Under the pieces are notes generated by a model. It ran no database searches. It saw only the letters and a list, made by a program, of their open reading frames with translations, and was not told where the DNA came from. From positions 248,001 to 312,000 of the forward strand of contig NZ_CP080998.1 of assembly GCF_019645835.1 (NCBI RefSeq): 64,000 nucleotides of DNA. The letters run 5' to 3'. Every line of letters begins with the position of its first letter. Position 1 is the stretch's first letter. The position numbers and the translations under genes are program-made. Shown here in pieces: positions 36,801 to 44,133 of the stretch. This stretch comes from Mycolicibacterium holsaticum DSM 44478 = JCM 12374. Lineage in GTDB: Bacteria; Actinomycetota; Actinomycetes; Mycobacteriales; Mycobacteriaceae.

Positions 36801-39124
36801 CAAGCGATCTGACCGCCGTGACGATCACGGTGCATCAGGCACCGCTTGTCGCCAACGACGACGATGTGGTCACCGACGAGGACACACCCGTTCTCATCGA
36901 CGTCTTGGCCAATGACTCCGATCCCACCGGGGACACGATCACCGGTATCGCCATCGAATATGACGGCGACGGTGCTATTGACCTGCGGGATCCCGAGCGG
37001 TTCACGTTCACGTACATTCCTCGGCCGGACTTCTTCGGGACCGACACGATTACCTACTATTTGCGCGACGCCGATGGCCGCGTCAGCAACGTCGGTACCG
37101 TGACCATCACGGTCAATCCCGTCAACGACGGGCCAGTGGCGTCCGATGACATCGTCACGGTCAGGACGAATTCCGGACCCACTGTGGTAAACGTGTTGGG
37201 CAACGACTCCGATGTCGACGGCGACGATCTTTCGGTGATCGAAGTGGGGACCGCGAACAACGGCACCGTCACCCTGTCCGACGGTGTGATCACCTATACG
37301 CCAGTCACGGGTTTCGTTGGTTCGGACTCGTTTACGTACGCCGTTACCGACGGCAACGGCGGGGTAGCCACCGCAACTGTGCGCGTGACAGTGAACGATC
37401 CTCCGGTCGCCAATGACGACGTTGTGTCAACGGAGCAGAACAGACCAGTGCTCATCGACGTGCTCGGCAACGACACCGATGTCGACGGCGACGTGCTCAG
37501 GGTCATCGCGTTGGGGTCACCGACCAACGGCAGCGTCACATTGGACGGCGGACTCGTCGTCTACACCCCGAACTCCGGTTTCGTGGGTACGGATTCGTTC
37601 ACCTACCGAGTCGACGACGGCACCGATGTGAGTGAAACCGCAACCGTTCACATCGAGGTGCGTGAACGACCGTTTCTCGCCTACGACGACTTTGCGGTCA
37701 CCGACGAAGACACACCCGTTGAGATCCACTTAGTAGGCAACGACCTCGCCAGCGCCGACATGATCGCACGCATCAGAGTCGCTTCACCCACAGAGGGCTC
37801 TATCGAAACTGTCGCTGCGCCTCACACGGTGAGGTACACACCGCCGCCGGACTTTGTTGGAACTGTGACCTTCACCTACTTCCTCGTGGACTCCGAGGGC
37901 CGCCAGAGCAACACAGCCACCGTCACCATTTTGGTCAACCCCGTCAACGACAACCCCGTGGCGGTCGATGACACCGCCACGGTCGATGGGGATTCCGGAG
38001 ACAACGAGATCGACGTACTGGCCAACGATTTCGACGTCGACGGTGACGTGCTGACAGTATTGGAGGTGGCAGAGGCGTCAAACGGTAGCGTCGCGCTGAC
38101 CGACGGCGTGGTCACCTACCGGCCGAACGCCGGCTTCGTCGGGACCGATTCGTTCACCTATACCGTCGCTGACGGCAACGGCGGCACAGGCTCCGCTACC
38201 GTGACGATCAAGGTCAAGGATCCGAACACCATCACGTTCGACGACGGGGCCCGGCCGTCGGAAACCTTCGTCTCCCACGACCCGACTCGCATCTATGTGC
38301 TGACGGATAACGATCTGCGGATTGTCGACACCCGCACGGGCCGGATCGACATCGTCGACCTCGACGCGACGCCGTGGAGTCTCGTGGTGAGTGACCGCGG
38401 GGATTACGCCTATGTCGGCAAGTCGGCGGATGAGAGCGAAACCACAGCCGTCACAAAGATCGATCTCCGAACGGGCGCCGCGACCCCGATCGGTGCGGTT
38501 CGCCAGGCTTCGGCGATGGCAGTAAGCCGTGATGGCGAAATGCTGTACGTCACGGATTATCAGGATGGCACCGTTTCGGTGATCGACACGGCGACAGGGG
38601 AGTTCCGGCGGATAGTTACGCCTCTGCAGGGCAGTGCCATTGCGGTGAGCGAGGACGATTCCACGCTGTATGTCGGTCTCATCAACAACGAGGTACTGGC
38701 GGTCGACATCGAAACGGGGGACAGCGCAGTCGTGTATGCCGGCGCCTGGGATGCCGCGTCCGTCGCGGATCTGAGCATCGCCGTGACGCGCGACTTCGCT
38801 TATGTGACAGACGGACTCAACAATACGGTCGCCGTCATCAATACCTATGACGACGAGATCTACGACGTTTACCAGGTTGGGGCGCGTCCCACGAGCGTGG
38901 CCGCATCGCCGTACGGCGATATGGTTCTGGTCGCCTCCGCCACAGAGGACAAGGTCACGGTCATCAGCCTCGAACTCGGCGTGGTCGGTGCGTTTGAGGT
39001 CGATGGTCTGGTTGATGTCGATTTCGCGCGCAACAGCCAGGAGGTCTATGTCACGACCCGCGACGGGATCTCGGTCATGCCGACCGACCACATCTACTCG
39101 CTCATCGGAGTGAACCCGTTGTAG
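33899..39124 (+). CDS. Giant secreted VCBS/Ig-like repeat protein with C-terminal beta-propeller
   Basis: A 1741-residue exported protein. A long mycobacterial signal (about 1-58) has the YVGRVGALAVALGVG core and ends AWA before DTGS. An acidic, Asp/Glu/Ser/Thr-rich disordered stretch follows (to about 270), then a helical patch (LAWALLGWVRREWQHMF) typical of related mycobacterial proteins. Twelve tandem repeats of about 94 residues come next (about 307-1440), with motifs such as DVLGNDTDVDGD, VITYTP and DSFTYT. The last 300 residues form a YVTN/NHL-type beta-propeller (MLYVTDYQDGTVSVID). No LPXTG, membrane anchor or RTX nonamers are visible. It is probably surface-exposed or released, as an adhesin or matrix protein. 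ATG 33899 has AGAAGG upstream. Confidence 0.9.
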   Translation: MAAAARYGIDFSNCQSRMFGCSKSVNSTAYARYVGRVGALAVALGVGVAVATGGSGLAWADTGSLGDSQSSGASSGDGSDSSSGQAAGGNSAATQTESGSVDDALDGDDAGLDSDADDAADAEQSTDATLPTDDDEYEDYGEPDGLDEPETDDDTDVGIDDQDSTAATVEPESIVTQRDSALQGSPSNDVDQVSERIDDMASVAEPVDDPHASELTEQEQPAESSTSRLTTETLLDESVEVATILVEDEPTATPADTSSDVVGIASTVMAALLSPFVAPGPGAPAEPPLAWALLGWVRREWQHMFLNRTPTPVVDDITTSEDTPITVDVVTGTDPDSVAGDVVTVTEVTQPQNGSVTYEGGTLTYTPNADFHGTDTFTYTISDEESPLHVHGLRGLWAALFGGDAGHASTVTVTVTVNPVNDAPVAVDDSVTVAEDSGATVIDVLGNDTDLDGDDLSVIAVGSAANGAATLTDGVITYTPNADFYGTDSFSYSISDGMGGTATATVTVTVTAEPDPPAPADDTYTTDEDTPLNIPAPGVLGNDVDVDGDDLSVQLAQLPLHGIVSLNEDGSFTYTPISDFHGVDSFIYTVIDGNGGTATATVYVTVNPVNDAPVAVDDAVTVDEDGVAVVDVLANDTDVDGDELTVTTVGSASNGTVTLADGVITYTPDADFQGADSFTYTITDPDGETSTATVHVTVNPVNDDPVAVDDFVTVDEDTGATVVDVLGNDADVEDDELTVTGVGAATNGTVMFTDGVITYTPGADFQGADSFTYTVSDGKGGTATATVYVTVNPVNDAPVAVPDVVTVDENSTANVIDVLGNDTDVDGDALTVIHVGSAHRGTVTMIDGVITYTPDADRYGMDSFSYTITDGNGETSTALVRVEIISLNTTPVGNDDEAFTEENTPVVIDVLANDFDPDPEDVLRPVVFVAPNFGNAVVNDDGTITYTPSPGFHGTDTFYYRVNDRRSTSDLTAVTITVHQAPLVANDDDVVTDEDTPVLIDVLANDSDPTGDTITGIAIEYDGDGAIDLRDPERFTFTYIPRPDFFGTDTITYYLRDADGRVSNVGTVTITVNPVNDGPVASDDIVTVRTNSGPTVVNVLGNDSDVDGDDLSVIEVGTANNGTVTLSDGVITYTPVTGFVGSDSFTYAVTDGNGGVATATVRVTVNDPPVANDDVVSTEQNRPVLIDVLGNDTDVDGDVLRVIALGSPTNGSVTLDGGLVVYTPNSGFVGTDSFTYRVDDGTDVSETATVHIEVRERPFLAYDDFAVTDEDTPVEIHLVGNDLASADMIARIRVASPTEGSIETVAAPHTVRYTPPPDFVGTVTFTYFLVDSEGRQSNTATVTILVNPVNDNPVAVDDTATVDGDSGDNEIDVLANDFDVDGDVLTVLEVAEASNGSVALTDGVVTYRPNAGFVGTDSFTYTVADGNGGTGSATVTIKVKDPNTITFDDGARPSETFVSHDPTRIYVLTDNDLRIVDTRTGRIDIVDLDATPWSLVVSDRGDYAYVGKSADESETTAVTKIDLRTGAATPIGAVRQASAMAVSRDGEMLYVTDYQDGTVSVIDTATGEFRRIVTPLQGSAIAVSEDDSTLYVGLINNEVLAVDIETGDSAVVYAGAWDAASVADLSIAVTRDFAYVTDGLNNTVAVINTYDDEIYDVYQVGARPTSVAASPYGDMVLVASATEDKVTVISLELGVVGAFEVDGLVDVDFARNSQEVYVTTRDGISVMPTDHIYSLIGVNPL
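34823..38218 (+). repeat. Twelve tandem coding repeats of about 280 bp
   Basis: In-frame repeats encode Ig/cadherin-like domains with the shared phrases PVNDAPVAVDD, DVLGNDTDVDGD, DGVITYTP, GTDSFTYT and TATVTVTVNPVND. Central copies 3 to 5 are closest to one another at DNA level, which suggests recent duplication or homogenisation; copies 6, 7 and 10 are the most divergent. Confidence 0.85.
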
Positions 39125-39170
39125 GCATTGCTGTGGTCGGCCCGCGGCCAGGTCACACCCCGCGGCGGCT

Positions 39171-39176
39171 TAGACT
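39171..39176 (+). promoter_or_regulatory. -10 element of the 39183 gene (leaderless)
   Basis: TAGACT ends six bases before the ATG, predicting a leaderless transcript. Confidence 0.5.
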
Positions 39177-39182
39177 CCGCGC

Positions 39183-39614
39183 ATGCGCGCTGATCTCGGT
39201 ATCGATACGACCATCACCCTGCTGGCCGCGGGACTGATCTTCCTGCTCGCCCTGGTGCTGGGGGTATGGAAGTACCGGCAGATGGCGACTGCGGAGAACC
39301 ACCTGGCGCACCCCTACGTCGACATCGCGCACCGCGCGGCCTTGCTTTACTCGTTCGCCACCCTGCTTCTGGCCGTGTTCGTCGAGTTGAGCCGATGGCC
39401 CACCTGGGTGAACCTGACCGCGGCCATGGTGGTGGTGTTCTTCTTCGTCATTGCGATCGCGAGCTACATCAACCACGGCGCCCGCCGCGACACCACCAAC
39501 CAGTTCGAGCACCCGACCTCGGCGTTGCACGCCGGAATGGTGGCGCTCATCGTCGGTGAGATCGGCGGATTCGCGGTGCTTCTCGCGGGATTCGTTGCCG
39601 CGCAGTTCTTCTAG
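39183..39614 (+). CDS. Small four-span integral membrane protein, hypothetical
   Basis: A 143-residue protein with four predicted spans (TLLAAGLIFLLALVLGVW, AALLYSFATLLLAVFVEL, LTAAMVVVFFFVIAIASY, MVALIVGEIGGFAVLLAGF) and short polar loops holding His residues (ENHLAHPYVDIAHR, NHGARRD, HPTSALHAG). No named family is recognised; relatives are common in actinobacteria. It has its own promoter and converges on dinB with a four-base overlap of stops (CTAG). Confidence 0.8.
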   Translation: MRADLGIDTTITLLAAGLIFLLALVLGVWKYRQMATAENHLAHPYVDIAHRAALLYSFATLLLAVFVELSRWPTWVNLTAAMVVVFFFVIAIASYINHGARRDTTNQFEHPTSALHAGMVALIVGEIGGFAVLLAGFVAAQFF

Positions 39615-40825
39615 TCCGGTAGCAGCGGCATCTCCAAACCCGGATCGCGCCCCAGCAGGACCCCGCGGGTGACCGCGGCGTTGCCGTAGCGTGACCGCAC
39701 CCGGTCGACGGCGGCGTCGATCGCGAGCGGGTCGGCGGGTGGGCCGACGGTGAACGGCAACTCCAGCTGGTGGGCACCGTCGCGGTCGATGCCCGACACC
39801 GCGAACCCGACCAGCGTTAGGCCCCGGTCGGCGATCAGCGGTGCGGCGGCGGCCACCAGCGAGCGCGCGGTGGCCAGGATGACCTCCGTTGACGCGGTGG
39901 CCCGCGGCATCGTGTGCGAACGGGTGGCCCTGCTGAAATCGTCGAACCGCAGCCGTAGCACCACTGTTCGGCCGGTACGGCCGGCCTTGCGCATCCGGCG
40001 CGTGATCCGGTCGACGAGGTTGACCACGACGGCGTCGAGCTCGGCGGCCGACATCGTGTTGCCCGACCGGCCCAGCGCGCGTTGGGCACCCACCGACCGA
40101 CGGCGCACACCGGTCACCACCCGGCGCCGATCGATGTTGCGGGACAACGCGAAAAGCTGGCGGCCCATGGCGCCCCCGACCAGCGAAGCCAGCGTCGACT
40201 CGTTGAGTTCGGCGACGTCGGCCACCGTCTCGATGCCGTAGGTGTGCAGCTTTTCGGCCGTCTTCGCACCGACACCCCACAGCCTGCGCACCGGCAGCGG
40301 ATGAAGGAACGCGAGTTCACGATCGGGCGGGACGAGCAGCAACCCGTCGGGTTTGGCTTCCTGGCTGGCCACCTTCGCCAGGAACTTGGTGCGCGCGATG
40401 CCGACCGTGATGGGCAGGCCGACCCGCTCGCGGACCTGCGCGCGCAACCGCGCGGCGATCTCGACGGGGGTGCCCGAAACCCGGGCCAGCCCTGAGACGT
40501 CGAGGAAGGCTTCGTCCACGCTGACCGGTTCGACGAGCGGCGAGGTGTCGTCGAACACCTCGAAGACCGCGCGGCTGGCCTCGGTGTATGCCGACATGCG
40601 CGGCGGCACGACGATGGCGTGGGGGCACAGCTGCCGTGCCTGACGTCCGCCCATCGCGGTGCGCACCCCGTAGGCCTTGGCCTCATAGCTTGCCGCCAGC
40701 ACGACACCGCCGCCCACGATCACCGGACGGTCGCGCAGCGCCGGGTCGTCACGCTGCTCGACGGAGGCGTAGAACGAATCGAGGTCAGCGTGCAGGATGG
40801 CCGCGCCCGACGGTGACACGAACAT
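39611..40825 (-). CDS. dinB: Y-family DNA polymerase IV (DinB)
   Basis: A 404-residue translesion polymerase. The catalytic carboxylates are present in ILHADLDSFYASVEQR and SVDEAFLDVSG; VILGG-type and SYEAKAYGVRTAMGG segments contact the incoming nucleotide, GVGAKTAEKL is the helix-hairpin-helix thumb, and the C-terminal little-finger domain follows. The C-terminal tail is short and no clear QL(S/D)LF clamp motif is visible, although QLELPF (about 373) could serve. The ATG at 40825 sits inside a LexA-type box (40819-40832), so either the promoter and start overlap or translation begins at the GTG two codons later. Confidence 0.93.
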   Translation of the reverse strand: MFVSPSGAAILHADLDSFYASVEQRDDPALRDRPVIVGGGVVLAASYEAKAYGVRTAMGGRQARQLCPHAIVVPPRMSAYTEASRAVFEVFDDTSPLVEPVSVDEAFLDVSGLARVSGTPVEIAARLRAQVRERVGLPITVGIARTKFLAKVASQEAKPDGLLLVPPDRELAFLHPLPVRRLWGVGAKTAEKLHTYGIETVADVAELNESTLASLVGGAMGRQLFALSRNIDRRRVVTGVRRRSVGAQRALGRSGNTMSAAELDAVVVNLVDRITRRMRKAGRTGRTVVLRLRFDDFSRATRSHTMPRATASTEVILATARSLVAAAAPLIADRGLTLVGFAVSGIDRDGAHQLELPFTVGPPADPLAIDAAVDRVRSRYGNAAVTRGVLLGRDPGLEMPLLPD

Positions 40826-40832
40826 ATGTTCG
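40819..40832. promoter_or_regulatory. LexA (SOS) box on the dinB start
   Basis: CGAACATATGTTCG is a perfect 14-base palindrome fitting the Gram-positive/mycobacterial LexA consensus CGAAC-N4-GTTCG. It covers the dinB start codon, a place where LexA would block transcription initiation or early elongation. Confidence 0.7.
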
Positions 40833-40855
40833 CATCACGGGCCGACAGGATGGGA

Positions 40856-41503
40856 TCAGTGCGCGGTATTGCCGTAGATGCTGGTGACCCAGACGTGGGC
40901 GAGCGTGTCGACGAGTTGTCCGGGCGCGACGGCCGGTTGCTCGTCGGCGAACGCCGCCAGCATCGTCCGCTCGTTCATCAGGTTGAGCGCGGTGGCCAGG
41001 TCGGCCGAGGAGATGGTCTGCGGGGCCGCGCCGCGGGCGCGTTCCGCGTCGATCGACGCGGTGGTGTGGTCGATCCATTTCTGCATGAACCGCGACCACA
41101 ATGCCCCGATCTCGGGGTTCGCCGGGCGCGCCGCCGCGCCGGCGAGCGTCACCGCCCGATGTGCACCGAAGGTCTCGAACAACGCGTTGATCGCCTTCCA
41201 CACGCCGGCGGGGTCGACGGACGCGTCCATACCGCCCATGGCTTGGTCGGCGTTGCGGTCCGCCTCGTCGATCACCTGCCGGACGAGCGCGGACAGGACC
41301 GCGTCCTTGGACGGGAAGTAGAAGTAGAACGTCGGACGGGAGATGCCCGCACCCTTCGCGAGGTCGTCGACCGAGATGTCCGCCAGCCGATGCTGCTCGA
41401 GGAGCCGCTCGGCAGTGTCCAGAATCGCCTGCTCACGTTCGTCGCCGGAGGGCCGGGTGCTGCGGCGGGCTCGACCGGCGCGGGGCTGGCTGGTAGTGGT
41501 CAC
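40856..41503 (-). CDS. ethR: TetR-family repressor EthR
   Basis: A 215-residue repressor of ethA. The DNA-binding domain (about 22-70) has the near-invariant ADISVDDLAKGAGISRPTFY and FYFPSKDAV. The ligand domain contains FETFGAHRAVT, WSRFMQKWI, DAERARGAAP, ATALNLMNERT and HVWVTSIYG, all matching M. tuberculosis EthR as remembered. The start GTG has a TAAAGT -10 (complement 41516-41511) seven bases upstream, again leaderless. It is divergent from ethA across 76 bases containing an inverted repeat. Confidence 0.95.
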   Translation of the reverse strand: MTTTSQPRAGRARRSTRPSGDEREQAILDTAERLLEQHRLADISVDDLAKGAGISRPTFYFYFPSKDAVLSALVRQVIDEADRNADQAMGGMDASVDPAGVWKAINALFETFGAHRAVTLAGAAARPANPEIGALWSRFMQKWIDHTTASIDAERARGAAPQTISSADLATALNLMNERTMLAAFADEQPAVAPGQLVDTLAHVWVTSIYGNTAH

Positions 41504-41510
41504 CTGGGGA

Positions 41511-41516
41511 ACTTTA
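41511..41516 (-). promoter_or_regulatory. -10 element of ethR
   Basis: TAAAGT on the minus strand, seven bases before the GTG at 41503. Confidence 0.45.
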
Positions 41517-41521
41517 CACGA

Positions 41522-41558
41522 TGTCGAGTTTTTCGACGAACCGTTGACTAACTCGACA
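41522..41558. promoter_or_regulatory. EthR operator in the ethR-ethA gap
   Basis: TGTCGAGTT (41522-41530) and AACTCGACA (41550-41558) are perfect 9-base inverted arms, with an extra TCGAC element (41534-41538) between. The known EthR operator is an extended multi-dimer site with TGTCGA-like halves, and this region is in the same place. Confidence 0.7.
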
Positions 41559-41567
41559 CCATGTTGA

Positions 41568-41573
41568 TAGCTT
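41568..41573 (+). promoter_or_regulatory. -10 element of ethA (leaderless)
   Basis: TAGCTT ends six bases before the ethA ATG, immediately next to the operator, so EthR bound there would block polymerase. Confidence 0.5.
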
Positions 41574-41579
41574 TACAGC

Positions 41580-43049
41580 ATGACTGAATTTGTCGATGTC
41601 GTAATCGTCGGTGCCGGCATCTCCGGCATCAGTGCCGCGTGGCACCTGCAGGACCGCTGCCCCGACAAGAGTTATCTGGTGCTCGAGCGCCGGGAGAACC
41701 TGGGCGGCACCTGGGATCTGTTCAAGTATCCCGGCATCCGCTCGGACTCCGACATGTTCACCCTCGGCTTCCGGTTCAAGCCGTGGACATCGGAGAAGGC
41801 CATCGCCGACGGCCCGTCGATCATGTCCTACCTGAAGGAAACCGTGGCCGAGTACGGCATCGACAAGCACATCCGCTACGGCCACAAGATGCTGTCCGCC
41901 GACTGGTCCGACGAGGACAACAACTGGACCCTTCGCATCGAACGGGACGGGCAAGACGTCGAGATCAAGTGCTCCTTCCTGTTCGCCTGCAGCGGGTACT
42001 ACAACTACGACGAGGGCTACCTGCCCGACTTCCCCGGCTATGACGACTTCGAAGGCACGCTGATCCATCCGCAGCACTGGCCCGAGGACCTCGATTACCA
42101 GGGCAAGAAGTTCATCATCATCGGTAGCGGTGCGACAGCCGTGACTCTCGTTCCCGCCCTGGCTAATTCGGGTGCCGGACATGTCACGATGCTGCAGCGT
42201 TCGCCCACGTACATCGGTTCACTGCCCGACGTCGACCAGTTCACCGTCCGGACCAACAAGACGCTTCCCGAGAAGCCGGCCTACGTGCTGAACCGCTGGA
42301 AAAGCATTCTGGTGCAGTCCTTCCGGTACCAGTTCGCCAGGCGCTTCCCGAACGCCATGCGCAAGCTGCTGATGACGATGGCGCAGCGCCGCCTGCCCGA
42401 GGGTTACGACGTCGGCAAGCACTTCGGCCCGAAGTACAACCCGTGGGATGAGCGGTTGTGCCTGGCACCCAACGGCGATCTGTTCAAGGCGATTCGGCGC
42501 GGCAAGGCCGACGTGGTCACCGACACCATCGAGCGGTTCACCAAGACCGGTATCCGGTTGGCCTCCGGTGAGGCGCTGGACGCCGACATCATCGTCACCG
42601 CAACCGGTTTGAAACTGCAGCTCTTCGGTGGGGCGTCGATCTCCCGCAACGGTGAACCGGTCGAACTCAACAGCACCATGGCCTACAAGGGCATGATGCT
42701 GACGCACATGCCGAACCTGGCGTTCACCATCGGCTACACCAACGCCTCGTGGACCCTGAAGGCCGATCTGGTGTCGGAGTTCGTCTGCCGCGTCCTCAAC
42801 CACATGGCTGCCAAGGGTTACGACACCGTCGAACCGCAGCACCCCGGCAACAGCGTCGACGAACGCCCGCTGATGGACTTCACCCCCGGCTACGTGCTGC
42901 GCGCGCTGGACTACCTGCCCAAGGCCGGTCACGTCGCCCCGTGGCGGCTCAAGCAGAACTACCTGCTCGACCTGCGCTTGATCCGCCACGGCAAGGTCGA
43001 CGACGCGGCGCTGAAGTTCACCAAACAGCGGGCGCCGGTGACGGTCTAG
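41580..43049 (+). CDS. ethA: Baeyer-Villiger monooxygenase EthA
   Basis: A 489-residue FAD/NADPH monooxygenase. Dinucleotide motifs VVIVGAGISGISAAWHL (FAD) and IIGSGATAVTLVPALA (NADPH) flank the BVMO fingerprint region (HPQHWPEDLDY in place of the classic FxGxxxHxxxW). The protein shares long phrases with M. tuberculosis EthA as recalled (IRSDSDMFTLGFRF-type, SASWTLKADLVSEFVCR-type). It oxidises ketones, probably cell-wall lipid ketones, and thioamide prodrugs such as ethionamide. It is controlled by the divergent EthR. It converges on rraA with a hairpin between the stops. Confidence 0.95.
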   Translation: MTEFVDVVIVGAGISGISAAWHLQDRCPDKSYLVLERRENLGGTWDLFKYPGIRSDSDMFTLGFRFKPWTSEKAIADGPSIMSYLKETVAEYGIDKHIRYGHKMLSADWSDEDNNWTLRIERDGQDVEIKCSFLFACSGYYNYDEGYLPDFPGYDDFEGTLIHPQHWPEDLDYQGKKFIIIGSGATAVTLVPALANSGAGHVTMLQRSPTYIGSLPDVDQFTVRTNKTLPEKPAYVLNRWKSILVQSFRYQFARRFPNAMRKLLMTMAQRRLPEGYDVGKHFGPKYNPWDERLCLAPNGDLFKAIRRGKADVVTDTIERFTKTGIRLASGEALDADIIVTATGLKLQLFGGASISRNGEPVELNSTMAYKGMMLTHMPNLAFTIGYTNASWTLKADLVSEFVCRVLNHMAAKGYDTVEPQHPGNSVDERPLMDFTPGYVLRALDYLPKAGHVAPWRLKQNYLLDLRLIRHGKVDDAALKFTKQRAPVTV

Positions 43050-43051
43050 TT

Positions 43052-43070
43052 CGCGCTTGGGGAGAGCGCG
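43052..43070. terminator. Hairpin between ethA and rraA
   Basis: CGCGCT (43052-43057) and AGCGCG (43065-43070) form a 6-bp GC stem with a 7-base loop, placed between two convergent stops. There is no U-tract, so efficiency is uncertain. Confidence 0.4.
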
Positions 43071-43072
43071 CG

Positions 43073-43552
43073 CTAAGGGGTGACCACGACGATGCCGTCG
43101 TCGTCGCTGTAGGCGACGTCGCCGGGGGTGAACACCACACCCCCGAAGCCGACTGGGATATCGCGCTGCCCCGCACCGGTTTTGGTGCTCTTGCGCGGAT
43201 TGGTCCCCAACGCCTTGACGCCGATCTCGAGCGTGCCCAGCGTCGCGGCGTCGCGCACGGCGCCGTTGATGATCAGCCCGGCCCAGCCGTTCTGGACACC
43301 GAGGCCGGCGATGACGTCGCCGACCAGCGCCGCATGAAGTGAGCCGTCACCGTCGATCACTAGCACCCCGCCGCGTCCGGGTTCGGACAGCACCGACTTC
43401 AGCAGCGCGTTGTCCTGGAAGCACTTGACGGTGGAGACCGGCCCGGCGAACTGGGCGCGTCCGCCGTACTGGCGCAGCTGCAGATCGCAGCTGCGGACGT
43501 CGGGGCCGATCTCGTCGACCAGGTCTGCGGTTGGGCGGGGCTCGATGCTCAC
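43073..43552 (-). CDS. rraA: RraA-family protein (RNase E regulator / HMG aldolase fold)
   Basis: A 159-residue protein of the RraA family, once misnamed MenG. It has the conserved DLVDEIG start, [36 protein letters not shown] (Arg-Asp of the aldolase-like site) and [15 protein letters not shown]. Members act as RNase E inhibitors or as 4-hydroxy-4-methyl-2-oxoglutarate aldolases, and sequence alone does not decide. GTG overlaps the hns-like stop (GTGA), so it is translationally coupled. Matches Rv3853 in place. Confidence 0.92.
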   Translation of the reverse strand: MSIEPRPTADLVDEIGPDVRSCDLQLRQYGGRAQFAGPVSTVKCFQDNALLKSVLSEPGRGGVLVIDGDGSLHAALVGDVIAGLGVQNGWAGLIINGAVRDAATLGTLEIGVKALGTNPRKSTKTGAGQRDIPVGFGGVVFTPGDVAYSDDDGIVVVTP

Positions 43553-44043
43553 CGCTTGATGCTGTCCTTAGCGCTGCCGCGGCGCACCAGCAACACCACC
43601 AGGATGGCCAGCACGCCGGCGGCGATGGCGGCCGCGACAGGCAGCCTCGACGACTCCGGGCCGGGCGGTGGCACCGGTTCTGGCCCCGAAACCGGGTTGC
43701 TCGCGGTCGCCACGGTCGCCTTCGCCTGTGCCGCAGTGACTTTCGCGGCTGACGTCAGGCTGTCGTCGGGGCTGGGCGGCTTCGGCGCCGCGGGTGCCAC
43801 CGGCGCGTCTGGTGCCTTCTTGGCGGGGGTTTTCTTGGCAGGTGCCTTCTTGGCGGCGGCGCCTTTTGCCGGGGCCGCCTTCTTGGCCGCCTTCTTGGCG
43901 GGGGTCTTCTTGGCCGCTTTTTTGGCAGGGGCTTTCTTGGCCGGAGGCTGGGGGGACTGCGCGTCCGGCACCGGCGGTCCCGACTCGGCGGCCGGTGACG
44001 CGGCGTCCGGCTTCTCGTCGGGTCGGTCCTGCTGGTCTGCCAT
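43549..44043 (-). CDS. hns: H-NS-like Lys/Ala/Pro-rich nucleoid protein with C-terminal TM (Rv3852-like)
   Basis: A 164-residue protein in three parts: an acidic/Pro-rich start (1-35), a histone H1-like stretch of (A)PAKK and AKK repeats (about 36-80), and, after a Pro-rich linker, one C-terminal membrane span ([20 protein letters not shown]) followed by basic residues. This is the layout of M. tuberculosis Rv3852, which binds DNA and sits in the membrane. AAGGAG precedes the ATG. The repeats are low-complexity and likely vary among strains. Confidence 0.9.
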   Translation of the reverse strand: MADQQDRPDEKPDAASPAAESGPPVPDAQSPQPPAKKAPAKKAAKKTPAKKAAKKAAPAKGAAAKKAPAKKTPAKKAPDAPVAPAAPKPPSPDDSLTSAAKVTAAQAKATVATASNPVSGPEPVPPPGPESSRLPVAAAIAAGVLAILVVLLVRRGSAKDSIKR

Positions 44044-44133
44044 CGGGCTGCTCCTTTGCAGTTTCTATGTCTGGGCCTGTGGGCATGGGCGCGGGACCCG
44101 GCAACGGTCCCATCATGCCAGGTCGGCCATGCG

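Noticed and set aside
35570..36835. 421-codon minus-strand frame within the giant repeat gene
   Set aside because: It is the complement of repeat DNA and its internal repeats mirror the sense repeats; no ribosome site or domain.
34823..38218. Possible CRISPR or satellite array
   Set aside because: The repeats are about 280 bp, in frame, degenerate and code for Ig-like domains; there are no short identical repeats with spacers.
43794..43940. Tandem DNA repeat in the hns-like gene
   Set aside because: It is simply the coding sequence of the PAKK/AKK low-complexity stretch, described with the gene.
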